This document shows, piece after piece, positions 26,201 through 38,899 of a stretch of DNA of 64,000 nucleotides. The DNA lies in assembly GCA_013398955.1 (NCBI GenBank), contig VWPU01006271.1, forward strand, positions 62,001 to 126,000, given 5' to 3'. A program made the translations under genes and the position numbers. The number at the start of each line of letters is the position of its first letter. Positions within the stretch are counted from its first letter, which is position 1. The notes under the pieces are model-generated. The model had not been told where the DNA came from, did not search any database, and saw only the letters and a program-made list of their open reading frames with translations. This DNA comes from Callaeas wilsoni. Its lineage: Eukaryota; Chordata; Aves; Passeriformes; Callaeidae.

Positions 26201-26627
26201 ACAGGACACTTAGCTGCAAAAGATTAACCGACTTGGTTGCATCAGTAATGTTTAGATTCTTGACACTTACTTATCAACATGATGGGATTGCCAAGGAGTC
26301 CACCTAATACCAGCCAGCTGACTTTGGCCCAATAAAGTCCTGGCAATTCCTCCACTGCCTGTGCCTCTACATAAAACAAGTGTGTTATTTCCTTTCCCAG
26401 CCAGAGATCTTTGAGTTTGCTACACACTTACAGCAAACTGGCTGAGAGAGAGCAAGGACACACTTAACAAGAGTAGGGCAGGAAGAGTATGTCCGTGAAG
26501 CTGAAAATTAAAGGGAATAGATTTTTCCCTCCCTTTTTCTGCTCTGGGAGAGATAAATCCCTCTAAAGTCCAGCTCATGTATTATCAGAGGTGATCTTTG
26601 ATTACATACCCACATATGAAATTAAAC

Positions 26628-26832
26628 CACAGAATCATAGAATTGTTGAAACAAGAAAAGACCCTCAAGATCGTTGAATGCAACCTTTGACCAAACACCA
26701 CCATGTCAAGTAAACGACAGCACTAAGTGTCACCTCCAGTTGTTTCTTGAACTTCCAGGGGTGGTGACTTCACCACTTCCCTGGGCAGCCCATTCCAACA
26801 CTTAATATTCCTTTCAGTGAAGAATTGCGTGT
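26628..26832 (-). mobile_element. CR1 LINE 3' end, older subfamily
   Basis: CACAGAATCATAGAATTGTT at the start and TTCCCTGGGCAGCCCATTCC near the end mark a CR1 tail of the type with a CTTGAACTTCCAGGGGTGGTGACTTC-like block. More diverged than its neighbour at 25.9 kb. Confidence 0.9.
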
Positions 26833-29800
26833 TCCCTGTCAAAGTCACTTTAAGCAGCCAAGGTACAAGTGCACAAAGGGGCATCTTTGCAGTGAACTGA
26901 CATTCTCTTGGTCCTCAGCTTATGGTAACCCTTGTCAAGCTTGGGAACCAGCCCAGCTGGTGTTGGCATTGATGCTATGCTGCAGGGCACCCATCCCATT
27001 GCACAGCAGGGATGGGAGCAGGTGGTTCCACCCAACCTCCTCCATCAAAAGTTAAACTATGGGAAATTCCCAAGTGCCAGATGATCTGCCATTAACCAAT
27101 CAGTCTTGTATGTCCCTGTCTGGCCAGTTGAACTAGGACCCGTATGAGTTGTGCTGTTGACTAATGGAAAGTTAAGCCTTAAGGGCTCTGAAGGTTGGGC
27201 CACTGAGCCTCAAAATCGCTATGCTTTGCCAGTTTGTCTGAGACACTTCAGGCTGTACAGAACATTGCTGTTGGGCTCTTATTTTTATTTTTAATCTTAA
27301 TTTTAGCCAGCATGGCAGAGCAAGGGGATGGAAGAAATGTAGTAAGTGTATTTGAAATGGGCATGGAATTTTACGCAGGGCAGAGCTCCCAAAAATAGCT
27401 ACAAAACAGACTGCTTTAAAAAATTTGAAATGACAGATTTTATTGGTGTTAGAAGAATGATTTCTCAGGGCTGTATTTACTGTGGCAAGCCTAGAAGGAA
27501 AGGAACATGTGTTCCTACACAACAAAAAGGAGGAGATGTGCCATCACACATCCAGACAGCTCATGGGATCAGGCTGCTCCACCATATATGCTTATCACAG
27601 TGGCATTGCAGTACTGTATGTTCAAATGCTTTTGTAGATATTGACTGAAAACTCTTGAAGATTTGCTCACATCACAGGAGAGGAAGAGGAAAAGTCGAGA
27701 TGCAGATTGGTGGCAATCTACTTCTTCACTTGGTCATCATGGGAAAAAATATCCACATGTTCATGTCATAAGGAAACTCCTCAGATACACTTTCATGTTT
27801 CCTTGGGTCTGGTCTCATACCTAAGTTTCTGTAATATGGGAAGGGAATAAAAGGAAAAGTTCATAGCAAAATAAGCTGAGCCAAGTTTCCAGTATCCTCA
27901 TGCTGAAGCTCCTTTCACAGAGCAGCAAAGCAAGGAAACTGCAGGCTCTGAATGCAACCTCCAGCTCAGGCAAAAGCTCAACTAGGAGAAACAATAACCC
28001 CTGGCAGGGCTCCAAATGAATCATTATGTCTTTATGAGCCATTGTTTCCCATTGATGGACCTGCTCTCATTCACAAAAAGCTGCTTTTGTGAGGCAAGAG
28101 GAAAAAACACATTTGGAAACACAGAAGCGTGAGTGGTCAGGGTAGCACGGGATCACTGTGAGAACCCAGCTGTTATTTACACCAGACAGCTGCATGGACA
28201 GTGTTGAAACGTCTTCATGAACAAATCCTCTTGCTGTCTGCTTCTGTCCCTTATGCCTGTAAACTTTGCTGTGGAGTTTTCCCTTTGGAGCTGAAGTTTG
28301 GCTACAGCACCTCTAGCAGTTCCTTTTGCTTTCCCCCCCACCAACACAAACCCCATTGATCACACAGCTCAAGCACTGCTCAAGGGTTTAAAGGAAGACA
28401 AAAGAGGCTGAAATCTGCTCTATTTCATTCCTCCATTGATCAGTTGGCCAAGTGACAAGACCACTGCCCACCCAGCTTGGAAGAGGGTGCTGGGGCTTCA
28501 TTTTGTTGTGCACCTGGCGGCACTTTGAGCCATTGGAGTTGTCCCTTGGCACCCAGTTATGGCATGTGGAAGCCCATGCAATTAAAGAAGAGCAAACAGA
28601 GGCGAAGCTGGCACCTCTGAAATTACATCTACATGTAGGCAACAGACTGGAGACCTTCCTGGCTTGTGCCTGAGTCTCTGTCTAGACTACCCAACTGTGT
28701 TGACTGGATGTGCAGTGACTGGAGCAGGAATCTGGACACCAAGAGGACAGGAAAACACCAACACTTAGGAGTCTTCACACCAGACTGAATCCAGCTCTCT
28801 GTGCTCTGATGTCTAGTGATGTCTGAAATGTTTTACTAAAATCTACACTCCTCACAAGGCTGGGAGACAAGGCACAAGCCCTGCTGAAGACCTGTGAGCT
28901 CAGTGGCTTTTCAGCATCTCAAGTGGGACCAGGCACCTCCATACAGACAGGCTGAGTCCAGCCCCAAGCTTGTCTTCTCTGCTGTCTCCTCTAAGCCAAG
29001 CCATGCTGGCCCATGCCATGAAATGCACTTAGATGCGGAGCTCAGGATGCCAGGCTGGGCTGGCTGCCGACATGCAGCCCTGGGGATGAGCCATGGGGAC
29101 ATGGCCACATGGTCCTGTGTGCCACAGCCTGCTCTGATGCCTCTCACAGCCCAGCCTGGCCTCACAGCCCAGCCTGGCTCTGAAAAAGGACACAGAAGGG
29201 TGGCTGGGAAAGGCATGCTTTTTGCAAATGCTACTGAAGCAAAGAGCTCCCACTGTGCTCACAAGGATTCCAAGAGTGGTGTGTCCTCCTGTGTTGGGTG
29301 AGAGGCATTTTTTTGGCAGCATGAAGGGCTGAACTCTTGTTTGACTCCACCTCTGCATGTTCACTTTTGGAGAGGCCTCTGCTCTTTCTGGAATGATGCA
29401 TATTTGCCTGCCTGCAGAAGTGGTTTGGAAGCAGCTGCTAGAGCAGAGAGAGCCCATTCTGCTCTCTCTCCCCAGGATACCTGGGGAACATATGGATGTT
29501 CATGTCTTCAAAGTACAGAGCCAAGCTCCTGCAGGCTCCAAGGACCACCATTGCTCCCAGCACTAGGAACTGCAGGAAATACTTTCTTCCATCTTCAAAA
29601 ACTCCTCAGATATGTGCCAGGCTAAATCTACACTGTCCCAGCTGCTCTGTGCTCCTCTACACATTGCAGGATTGATAAGCACATCAGCTTATCTAAGTAC
29701 CTAAAACACTTGAAAGTTTGAGACCTTATGAGTCTGACACTGCCTGGGGCCCATGTCCTGGAGCAAGAGGGAAGCTGGAGAAAGGAGCATCTTGCTTGGA

Positions 29801-31504
29801 GCCATGAACAGCTGAATATGCACCAGGACATCCTAAAGGCATGGAGAAACCAAGTCCTCCCTTCAGGACCTGGATAGCTGCTGTTCAGCTTTGAAGAAGA
29901 AAACATCCCACAGACTGCAGCCATCCAGCAGAGGACCTGTGGGACCCCATCCTCCTGGAAGGTTTTAAGAGCCTAAAGCCTCCCTAGGTCCCACCTCAGG
30001 CTCATATGTCAAAAATTGTGGTCCTAAACCTCTCCTTCACCAGCTGCTCTGGAACCTGAAGTCTCCAGTGTACCTAGGGGAGGCTTTGCCAGTATTTTTC
30101 ACTGTGAGGCTGAGGACACCTGCTCGAGCCTAGAGATACCTGTGTTTTCAGATCTAGTCTGCTCACCAGACCCACCTCACCACTGAGATCAGGGGCAGTT
30201 CAGCCCTAAGGGCACTTCAGCACAACCAGCCCTGCAGAAGAGCACCAAAGGATGAAGAACCTGCTTATTCAAATATTCTTTATGCAATAGCTTGGAAACT
30301 CACTCAAACTAGGGAGAGAACTCTTTTTCTCCCTGTAAAGTCCCTCCTGTACACAGCAGGATTCAAATACACATGACCTGACCTTCAGTTACCAAGATAA
30401 AATATCCAGGCATGAGAGCCTTGTATTCACGGCTGCAGAAATTTCCCAGTTTCCAGTAGGACTCTCTGCAAAGGGCACATTATTGTGCAGCTACACAGCC
30501 AGGGTCATGGAAGAGTCTCCACTCTAATGAACATTAAGATATTTTTTTAAAAAACAGACCCTGAATATATTCCTCCAGAGTTAACAGAGCAAGGACTGCA
30601 GGTCTCCAGCAAGGCTTTCTTATCTATGAGGCGTGACAGAGAAGAGCCCCCAAATCTCTGCCATCCTTGAGTGTTATCACCATCTACACATCAAGGACTA
30701 TGTAATGAGAAGTGTACACTTTTCATTCAAGTTGAGAGCTCTGAATCATGGCATTCAAGTCCCTGCAGCCAGGTGCAATCTGTGTAGTGGCAGTAGATCT
30801 AATTTCCTGGACATCTCTGAGAGCCCTAGCCAGGATATTGCAATGTGCTTTCAATCCAACACCTTTGCGACCATAAGACCTCCCTGAACAACCCTTCACA
30901 CTCGCTGAAAATTGTGAAAGACTGTAAAAATCCCTTTCATGTAAATGAAGAGTTAATATTCCTGGGAGGTTATCACTTAAATGGGACTCCTGCCCAGGAA
31001 TGATGGCTTTATGGGCACAGCTCACTGTGATGTTTTCTTCAGACCTAGTTGATCTGCCTTCCTCTGTTCAGGAGGTCCATTTGTAGTAAAAATCTATAAA
31101 TAGTCTGATAGGTTGGGAGAAGAGATGAAAAAGGGCCAGTGCTGGGTCAATTAATGTATAGACAAAGACATGTTCACTTCATCTGTCATGTAAACCTCAA
31201 CTGCTCAAGTTTATCATTCACTGCCAAAAATGCTATTATAGCAGCTTGAGATTTCAAAGACAGTTTTATTCCTGTTTCTGACTGACCTTTGGATGGATTT
31301 TTCAACTCGGAAAAAGAAAAAAAAAAACTTTATATGCTCTGAACTGGAGCTTAGGAAGTCTAACACATTTCTAAGTATAGATGTGGTGATTTACAAGGAA
31401 CTCTTTTTCTGGTTTTTATAAGACTCTGTCTTTCTTCAGCCATGAACAGTGTATTGGTTCTGACAAGGACACCGGGAACCTTCGAGAGTAGAATTATTTA
31501 TGAC
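26833..31504. other. No gene seen
   Basis: Long repeat-poor stretch with an 18-bp tandem duplication at 29143. The 30.9-31.3 kb part is AT-rich and repeat-free. Short frames on both strands have no recognised product. Confidence 0.55.
29143..29178 (+). repeat. 18-bp perfect tandem duplication
   Basis: CTCACAGCCCAGCCTGGC occurs twice head to tail (29143-29160 and 29161-29178) with no mismatch. Looks like a recent replication-slippage duplication in unique DNA. Confidence 0.9.
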
Positions 31505-31610
31505 TGGGAGTGTGTGATCCAATGGATAAGAAACTGGACTTATTACTTGGCTCTGCCATGGATGTGCTGAACAACAAGAGCTTTCCCTTTCTGTGTCTCT
31601 TCTGCTCTTC
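31505..31610 (+). mobile_element. MIR-like tRNA-derived SINE fragment
   Basis: GTGATCCAATGGATAAGAAA, then CTGGACTTATTACTTGGCTC and TGCCATGGATGTGCTG, resembles the tRNA-derived head and CORE of MIR-family SINEs, followed by CTTTCCCTTTCTGTGTCTCT in the expected place. The recognition is from memory of the family consensus. Confidence 0.5.
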
Positions 31611-32375
31611 TTTGCTCCGATGGCACATCAGAGGAAAAAACTATTTTCTCACTGTTTTCCAAATAAACCAGTACAGCCTAATCATTCTGGCAGCACCAGA
31701 CGATGCCTCCTTGTCTATAATCCTGGCTCCCTGCAGGATTTTATTGGCACAGCCAAGTATCCTCCAAACCAAATACACCAATGTCATCAGATAGTTGGTG
31801 TTCTTTATGAGTCTGGTACCTGGATTCACACAGACCAATCTCAGTGCCTGCTCCTAAGAGTTCACAATAAATTATTTATATCAAGGTACAGATGGCCTAA
31901 TAATGGATGATAGACCAATTATGTTAAGAGCTGGAAAAGTGATCCATGATCCAAAGAGAGCACAGGTTTAATTGTTTAACTAGAGTTGGCAGCAGCACTG
32001 GGGCAAGCTCCATGTTTGCCTTACCTGAGGCTCTGAGATCCAAGTGCTCAATGCTTTGCATCACACTACTCAACAGAAACCTAAAAAAAACCTACTAGCA
32101 TTTAGGGCATGAAAGCCTTAGTCTGGAATTCCTAGAAGTTATGTGGTCATGCAAAGGTATCTGGCTTTGCTCACGGCCAAAAGAAATCCTAAACATAGGT
32201 GCGATAGATCTGCAGTGAATAATTTGGCATTAGCAATCAGACTTGCAGGTTCCATTTCCTGATGGTGTTCTCCAAATCCCTCGCAAGTATCAGCCCTTTC
32301 CATGTACCCCAAAAATGTCCACACACACTTTGGCTGCACAGTGGATGCACAGGACTGGGGGAGGGAAATTCTTTG

Positions 32376-32578
32376 TGTAGAAGGTAGTGAGGTACTGGCC
32401 CAGGCTGCCCAGAGAAGCTGTGGATGCCCGATTCCTGGAAGCGTTCAAGACTAGGCTGGATGGGACTCTGAGCCACCTGGTCTTGTGGAAGGTGTCCCTG
32501 CCCATGGTAGGGGGTTAAAACTAGATGGTCCTTAATGTTCTTTCCAACCCAAGCCACTCTACGATTTCTATAATTTCT
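32376..32578 (+). mobile_element. CR1 LINE 3' end
   Basis: Contains GAGGTACTGGCCCAGGCTGC, CAGAGAAGCTGTGGATGCCC and AACTAGATGGTCCTTAATGT, ending in a decayed copy of the terminal repeat. It lies only about 230 bases upstream of the CpG island. Confidence 0.92.
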
Positions 32579-32814
32579 GTGTGAGGGTCAGGTCTTCAGT
32601 GTACCCATGTTCAGGTGATGAGCTACACTCAGGATTACCTGGTCTCCATAAGCACCTCTTTCAGCATGAGCCCCTAAAACTTCCTACCACTGCCTGCTCA
32701 CATCACAAAAATTCATCTCCAGCTCATCTTCACTCCTCTCCCTTCCCGACCCCTCCCCTCTCCCCTGAAGATATCCTTTTTACCAAAACGAGCTGTGGAG
32801 GCTCGAAAAGACAC

Positions 32815-32822
32815 TGACGTCA
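32815..32822. promoter_or_regulatory. Perfect cAMP-response element TGACGTCA
   Basis: The palindromic CREB/ATF site TGACGTCA sits at the upstream edge of the CpG island, about 150 bases before the candidate first-exon donor. That is a usual position for a functional CRE relative to a start site. The sequence is exact. Function is inferred. Confidence 0.55.
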
Positions 32823-32964
32823 ACGTAAAAGTAAACCAAAGAGGTCTGGTTCCTGTATCATCCCCGCGCCGGGCTGAGCGCCGGGGAGCAAGCCCACGGC
32901 CACTCAGTCGAGGAATCTGGAGCGGGCTCAGGGCTGAGCAGCTGAGCTTTCCCATTCCGGCTGT

Positions 32965-32970
32965 GTGAGT
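32965..32970 (+). promoter_or_regulatory. Candidate 5' splice donor of a non-coding first exon
   Basis: CTGT|GTGAGTACTG inside the CpG island. The intronic side fits the U1 consensus well, and the exonic side is suboptimal (T instead of G at -1). A second weaker GTGAGG donor lies at 33165. Confidence 0.4.
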
Positions 32971-32989
32971 ACTGGCAGCAGCGCGTTTC

Positions 32990-33018
32990 GGGCTGGGAGC
33001 GAGGGGGAGAGGGAGGGA
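32990..33018 (+). other. Potential G-quadruplex run
   Basis: Five G-runs of three or more bases separated by loops of 1-5 bases, on the + strand just inside the putative first intron. This matches the simple G3+N1-7 rule for G-quadruplex potential. It is a sequence property only. Confidence 0.5.
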
Positions 33019-34950
33019 GATTCACCGGCTGCAGCTTGGAAAAGCAGTGTGCTCTGATCCCAGCTGGGCTGAGAGTTTGGAGGCATCCGGATGGGGATGG
33101 GAGTCCTTGCAAGCCGGATCGGGAGCAGAGCACGTGGGTTTGGATGCGGGGTGGCTCCACGTGGGTGAGGGCAGCACTGGAGAGGAAGGAGACTGCTCTG
33201 CACCACTCTGACAGGTGCTGTAGGGGTAGAGGAGGGCTGAGGAGTCTGGAGCTGGTGTGCTCATCAAAGGAAATGCTGGGTTTCCTATAAACTGAACTGA
33301 TCTATTTGGATGGTAAAGAGCCTTGTGAGGGATTCTGCATGAAAACTTGAGTATTTCTGGTAAACCTCCACATACAGATTACCTGTGCCAAGTCCAGCTA
33401 TACATACACCTGTGCATCCCACAGGTACCCGTGTCTAGAGATGCAGAGCTAGACACAGAGTTTATAGACTCAGGCCATGAAAAAGTGATCTGAGAGGGCT
33501 CAAAATGAACTTTATAGTTTAAGGTTAGGAAGCAGAAAACTTTCCCCAGGGAAACGATATGGAAATATCCTTACTCTGATTGCTGTGTGGGTAGAAGTGG
33601 CTGGGCCAGAGCTGCGATGGCTGAAAGGGATGAATGGCCTCACTAGGTCCATCAGCAAGTCTCTGCCAACTGGGACATGTCTGGCCACAGTACAGCATAG
33701 AGAGAGCATCTCCAAGTGTTTACACAACCCACACTCAGTGGCAGTGTGATGAATTGGCATTGTGGCTCTTCAGACTCATTTCAGCTGTGCTTTGGTGACA
33801 GGAGGCGCCTTTTCCTCTAACATTTCTCACATGCCAGGGCCAATTGCTCTTCTTCAGCAAAAAGCCAGCCCTTTTCCTAAAATGACAGCTCCTTCTGCAA
33901 AGCTAAAACTCCCCCATTCAGAAATAAAACAGTAGGCATACAAGTTTAATCCTTATTACTTGCGCGTGACGGTCTCAATTGAAAACCACCAGGGCAAATG
34001 CCTCTGTCGCCCACAATTTGATGCAATGCTGCACCTCAGCTTGCCCTGTAAATCTCTCCCTGAGCAGGGGAAAGCTGGGCAGCCATGGAAAAACGAGGCA
34101 GAAAAGCCCACCACCTTCCTGTTGTAGCATCTGCCAGCACAAGTGAGGGCAGAAGCCTCCCTTTGGCAGAAACCTCTTTACTAAGAAATTTTCCATCTCC
34201 TTTGTGCACAGATAACTCTGCCAACCCACAGTTAGAAAGAAAATCCCCTTCTTCCCCTCAGCCTTTCTTACAAGGACACATGGCAACTTAGCAGTGTAAT
34301 TGAGCAGCTAGTTTACTAATCTCTTTCAGAGCGTTTTCCCTCACTCTGCTCAAGCCTCCTTCCCCGTCTCCCCGGTGTGTTGAGATAAAACACAGAGCTA
34401 TTTCTTCCCTCCCCAAAGAGCTTAAAGGTGCCAAAAGCACCCTAAAATTCTTTCTTTCCCTGTTTTGAAGCAGGATGCAAAGGCCAAGGAAGGAATTGCA
34501 CATGAAACATCTCTCACAGCACGTTCTCCCCAAGGCAGAGCAAGCAGAACAGAGGAGGCTGCTGAACAAAGCAATAAATCCCACCAGGCGCACGTACAAC
34601 ACCACCACAGCTCTGCTCCCCCTTAAGTGCATCGTGCCCTTGGGATGACGTGGTTCTCACAGGGATGCAGGCTGTCCTGGCCCTACATCGCCCTTCAGAG
34701 GGGGAAGACCTAATCCTGCACTCCAACTTGTCAGAAAGGTTGTGGGATTTTGGCTGTCCACATTTTAATGGGCTGGAGACAAGTAAAGGTGGATGTTTAG
34801 CAGGCAGGTGCTCAGCACATTCAGAGAAATCTCACCCAGTAAGGAGATGTGAGTCTTGATTCCTAAAATCAGAGACATCCAAATCCCCGAGCCCTTTTTA
34901 AATTGGGAGAAAAAAATTTCTCATGGGAGTAACACTCAAAGTGCAGATTT

Positions 34951-35090
34951 TTTGGACTTCAAGTCCAGGTTGGATGGAGCTTTGAACAACCTGGTCTAGT
35001 GGAAGATGCCCCTGCCATGGCAGGGGGCTTGGAACTAGATGATCTTTCAGGTTTCTTCTAACCCAAACCATTCTGTGATTCTGTGATTTC
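34951..35090 (+). mobile_element. CR1 LINE 3' end
   Basis: Contains AGGTTGGATGGAGCTTTGAA and CCTGGTCTAGTGGAAGATGC, and ends CCATTCTGTGATTCTGTGAT, with two clean copies of the terminal octamer. Confidence 0.93.
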
Positions 35091-36667
35091 TCATTCCACC
35101 CTGGGCTGTTATAGCAGGTTCCCGTAAATGTCCAGTCACCAGGTTTAGGAGGAGGTGAGACTACATATTACCTAAACGTACATGTTTGCAAAAATCCCAT
35201 GACATCTATGGTAAAATCTACAGCCCCTTCTGGAATGCCTGGTACTTCTTAGCCAGCTCATCTGTAAATGCTGTAAGGACCCTTCCCGTTCTCTCTTTTA
35301 CTTCTCATCCATTTTTCATTCTTACATTTAAATTTGTTGCTTTTAGCTGTACATTTTTTGCAGATAACAAATAACTGAGCAAATCCTACTGATGGCTTAG
35401 CAGGGAAACACTTCCCATCCAGTAAATCCCAGAGAGGCACAGCAGAGTCCAGCTGAGCATGACAAAGTCCAGAGACAGAAGTAGTTGTGCTGAGGTGAAG
35501 GATGAATCAGGGGAATAGAAAAGTGAAGCCCAGAGCCAGAGCAAAGGATCAGTAAAGCTGTGGGGGTCAGATGGGATTAGGCTGAGCTGGCTGTGACAAC
35601 CAAAGAAATGATGTCACCCATCAGGATGACACTAACCAGGGATGTTACTGTTCGGTCTCAGCATGATATTTACTGAGATCGATACTCCATTAGTGTATAG
35701 ACACAGAAGAACTGAATTCTTTATTACCTCTTACACATAATCCATAAAAGATGTACATCTCATCTATCACAGCCTGAAAAGCACCACTACAGCCATTATC
35801 ACACAACAGAAAGGATGGCTTCTTCCGCATTGATGCAAAAAAAGATTTACTGTCAAATGTCCCTCCCTCTTCATGGCTCCAGCCACCTTCTCTACAAATA
35901 CCTGCCAAAAAAATGGGGCTCTGGGAAATACCCCTAAGGCAAAAATGTAGGGTATGGCTTCCAGTGTGGTGGTCCAGCAGGAAGCTTCCCATCCTTGAAT
36001 GCATTGAATTTGTCACCTCGACTACGGGATACTTGGAGAGATAGATTTGGGCCACTTTGGGGAGCACCCCATAGTGAGGCTATCACAAGTAGTCTTTGGC
36101 CTCATGGATGAGGGTGGGGATGCCTGTGGAGGTTTGCCAAAATTTTGTTTCATTCAGAGCTACAAAAAGCTGCAAAGACCTACATCAGAGTAGGTCATTT
36201 GCTGCAGGTAGGCATCAGCAAGGTGAAATGGCCCTGAGCTCTGAGCACGCTGACCCACACAGAGACGAGCACATGCATTTGTAACCCACCAGGGTCTTCT
36301 CAGAGTGGTAAAATCAGAAGGATGCAGTAAAGTGGGTACCTGGGCACAGCAGGAGGGGGCACTGAGACGGCCTCAGCAGGACAACCAGCTTCTTGCATGA
36401 CATGAAGGTTTCTAGCACTCAAGTGCAGAGGACAGGAGATTGCTGGACATCACACACCTCCACCACACAGAGCCACTATTGTGCAACCAGCCTCTCCTCC
36501 CGATGGGATGCATGATCACCCTCTTGCTGGTCTGGCCACGCTCCAGCAGCTGATCCAGAGGAGTGCAAAGTGAAGAGGCAGAACACACCTTTTCCTGTAC
36601 CCATTGCAGTCCGACTGGTCATTACCCATCTCAACAGAGAGGCTAATGCATTACTAGGCTTATCAGA

Positions 36668-36946
36668 ACCACAGAACAGTCTGGGTTGGAAAGGACCTTA
36701 AAGATCACTTAGTTCCAACCCTGCTGCCATGGTAGGGACACCTTCCACTAGACCAGATTGCTCCAAGCCCCATCCAACCTGGCCTTGAACACTTCCTGGG
36801 ATGGGGCATCCACAACTTCTCTGAGCAACCTGGTCCAGACTCTCCTCACCTTCACAGTAAAGAATTTATTCCTCATATCTAATCTAAATCTCTCCTAGTT
36901 TAAAACCATTCCCCCTTGTCCTATCAGTATCTCCTTGTTCAAAAAG
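36668..36946 (-). mobile_element. CR1 LINE 3' end, about 280 bp
   Basis: Begins CCACAGAACAGTCTGGGTTG and includes the GGGACACCTTCCACTAGACC and CCTTGAACACTTCCTGGGAT blocks. It ends next to a second CR1 fragment of the same orientation. Confidence 0.94.
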
Positions 36947-36948
36947 TA

Positions 36949-36992
36949 TAGAACTATAGAACAGCTCAGGTTGGAAGGGACCTTAAGCAAGA
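36949..36992 (-). mobile_element. Second CR1 tail fragment abutting the first
   Basis: TAGAACTATAGAACAGCTCA followed by GGTTGGAAGGGACCTTAAG is another CR1 3' terminus in reverse, beginning only about 3 bases after the previous copy ends. Either one element inserted into the tail of the other, or a local duplication. Confidence 0.8.
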
Positions 36993-38899
36993 TATTCAGC
37001 CAGGTGCAATATCACCTTTATCCCTGAAGTCTTTTTCTGGCAAGATGGAGAGAGAAAGCTGAATTGTCATGCTGGGTTTCACCTGCTTGGCACTCACAGA
37101 GCTGCAGTTCCCCGGCAGCCAGGCTGGCTCCTTTTGCCTGGGTTGAACATGCCAAGCAATACATCTCTGAGAAAAATCCAGGCAGCCAAGCCGTGTTATG
37201 CTGTCTCCAGCTACCAATTATGTGGATAAATTGATTGTCATTAGAGTGATAAAGTAGCACAACAAATAACCTTTCAGGAGCCAGGCAGCCCATTTTGCAC
37301 ACACCAACTCTGAGGCTTCCCGCTGCTTTGATCAAACACACAGAATATTGTCTGCAGGCTGCGGTGGTGTTAGAGACACAGACTTGTGGAGACTGAAGCA
37401 AACCAGCAAGAGGTTTAAAATACACCAGTTACTCCACATTTGTGCACTATTTTGCAAGGCAGGTTGACCAGATGCTTTTTGAAGGGGCCACCATAAAGCT
37501 CACTCCGACCAGCAGCCGCCTCAGAGGATACCCAGGACTGAAATAGCAAGGGGCAGACGTCAGGAATCAGTGTCACTGGCAGGAGAGGGAAAGTAAGAGG
37601 AGTCGTGCTGCCTCTGTCCCTTGCCTAAATTAGATCTGTCTCATACCAGGACTGTTCATGTCCCACTCACAACAGTATCAAGTTCACCCAGAGAATCAGA
37701 GCTGCTAAGATGCTGGCATTAATAATTCCCGACTGTATTATTCTTTGTGAGCAGCTTACCTAAGGAAGTGTAAGATTATTTTAAACACTCTGATTTATTA
37801 ATATACCCAGGATGGCTCAAGCTGCTGGTTCTTGCCCAAGGGAGTTCAGCAGTGGAGCTCAGCATCTTGACTCACAGTATTGGGACTGATATATGACTAG
37901 CTATGATCAGATGGCATATCTAAAAATACAGAGCCTGCAGTTTATTTTTCTTGGAAAATGGAAGACACCCAAAGAAGCAGAGCCCAGTTTAGCAACCACA
38001 GCAGGCTGGATTTTTGCTTTAAAGAGGCCAGCAGAATTTGCCCAAAAGAAGGTGCTGTCTTAGGTTGTGTTACAGCCATGGGATTAACCTGTGGCTCCAG
38101 CACCGTGAGAGGAACTTCTGGCTGCTGCTGTGGCTCTAACTCTGAATTACACAGGACAGGGATGCTGACTGCACATCCCTGCCCTAGCAGACACAAGCAA
38201 TAGGATTCCTCTTACCCAAAGGAAGCCTCTACACTGAGACCACCACAAACTGGTCATCTGGTCCGGACTGGGTTTAATGAACTAAACCCTGCGAGACAAA
38301 CCAACCTTGCACCATTCCCAGGGAAGCTGCCACAGACATCTCCACAGCTGTTATCAGGTTTGCCTTCCATTATCTCTTCTGTAGATTAAACAAGATCAAT
38401 TCTGCTGGTCTGCCCTGATGGGTCACATTTGCTGGCTCTCGGGTCATTCCTACTGGTTTGGTTTGGATGTTTTCCAAGGCAGAAACACATCCTCCTTTGA
38501 TTAGTCAATTTAACACCATTTATTTCATGTAATAGTGCTTTTGTAGAAAATAATCCCTCCAGATGACATGAAAGGCACATCAAATAGCACCTTGCAGCAC
38601 TCGCACCATCACGAAGACTGAAGCTATCAGTACCAAGATGAAGCTGTGGAAAGGAATGATTCAGCAGTGACAGGTTGAGCTTTTGTTCCTGATAAAAAAT
38701 TTGCTTTGAGACATAAACACAGACTGGACTAGGGCCTTGGACTTCCCTCCATCATGCCATCCACTGCCCACATCTCAATGAGTTCAAGACTTCAGCAGCA
38801 GGGACAATCTGGTGCTGTCTATAATCACTCTTTAGACAGAGAAAATATCCCCTTGGATTTCTGAACCATCATGTTTCCACCTAACTCAGGTCTCAGCAG

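Larger units (their letters stand above)
32804..33170 (+). promoter_or_regulatory. Isolated CpG island, probable promoter and first non-coding exon (best candidate: GPR20)
   Basis: I count about 23 CpG dinucleotides in roughly 365 bases, whereas flanking DNA is almost CpG-free. No TATA box is apparent, as is usual for CpG-island promoters. The island holds a palindromic CRE, two CACGTG E-boxes near 33131 and 33159, a GTGAGT donor at 32965 and a G-run cluster just after that donor. Possible donors read on the + strand and none was seen on the - strand, so transcription to the right is favoured. The first + strand gene downstream with an unpaired acceptor is GPR20. Assignment to GPR20 is inference. 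An unlinked lncRNA is the main alternative. Confidence 0.6.
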
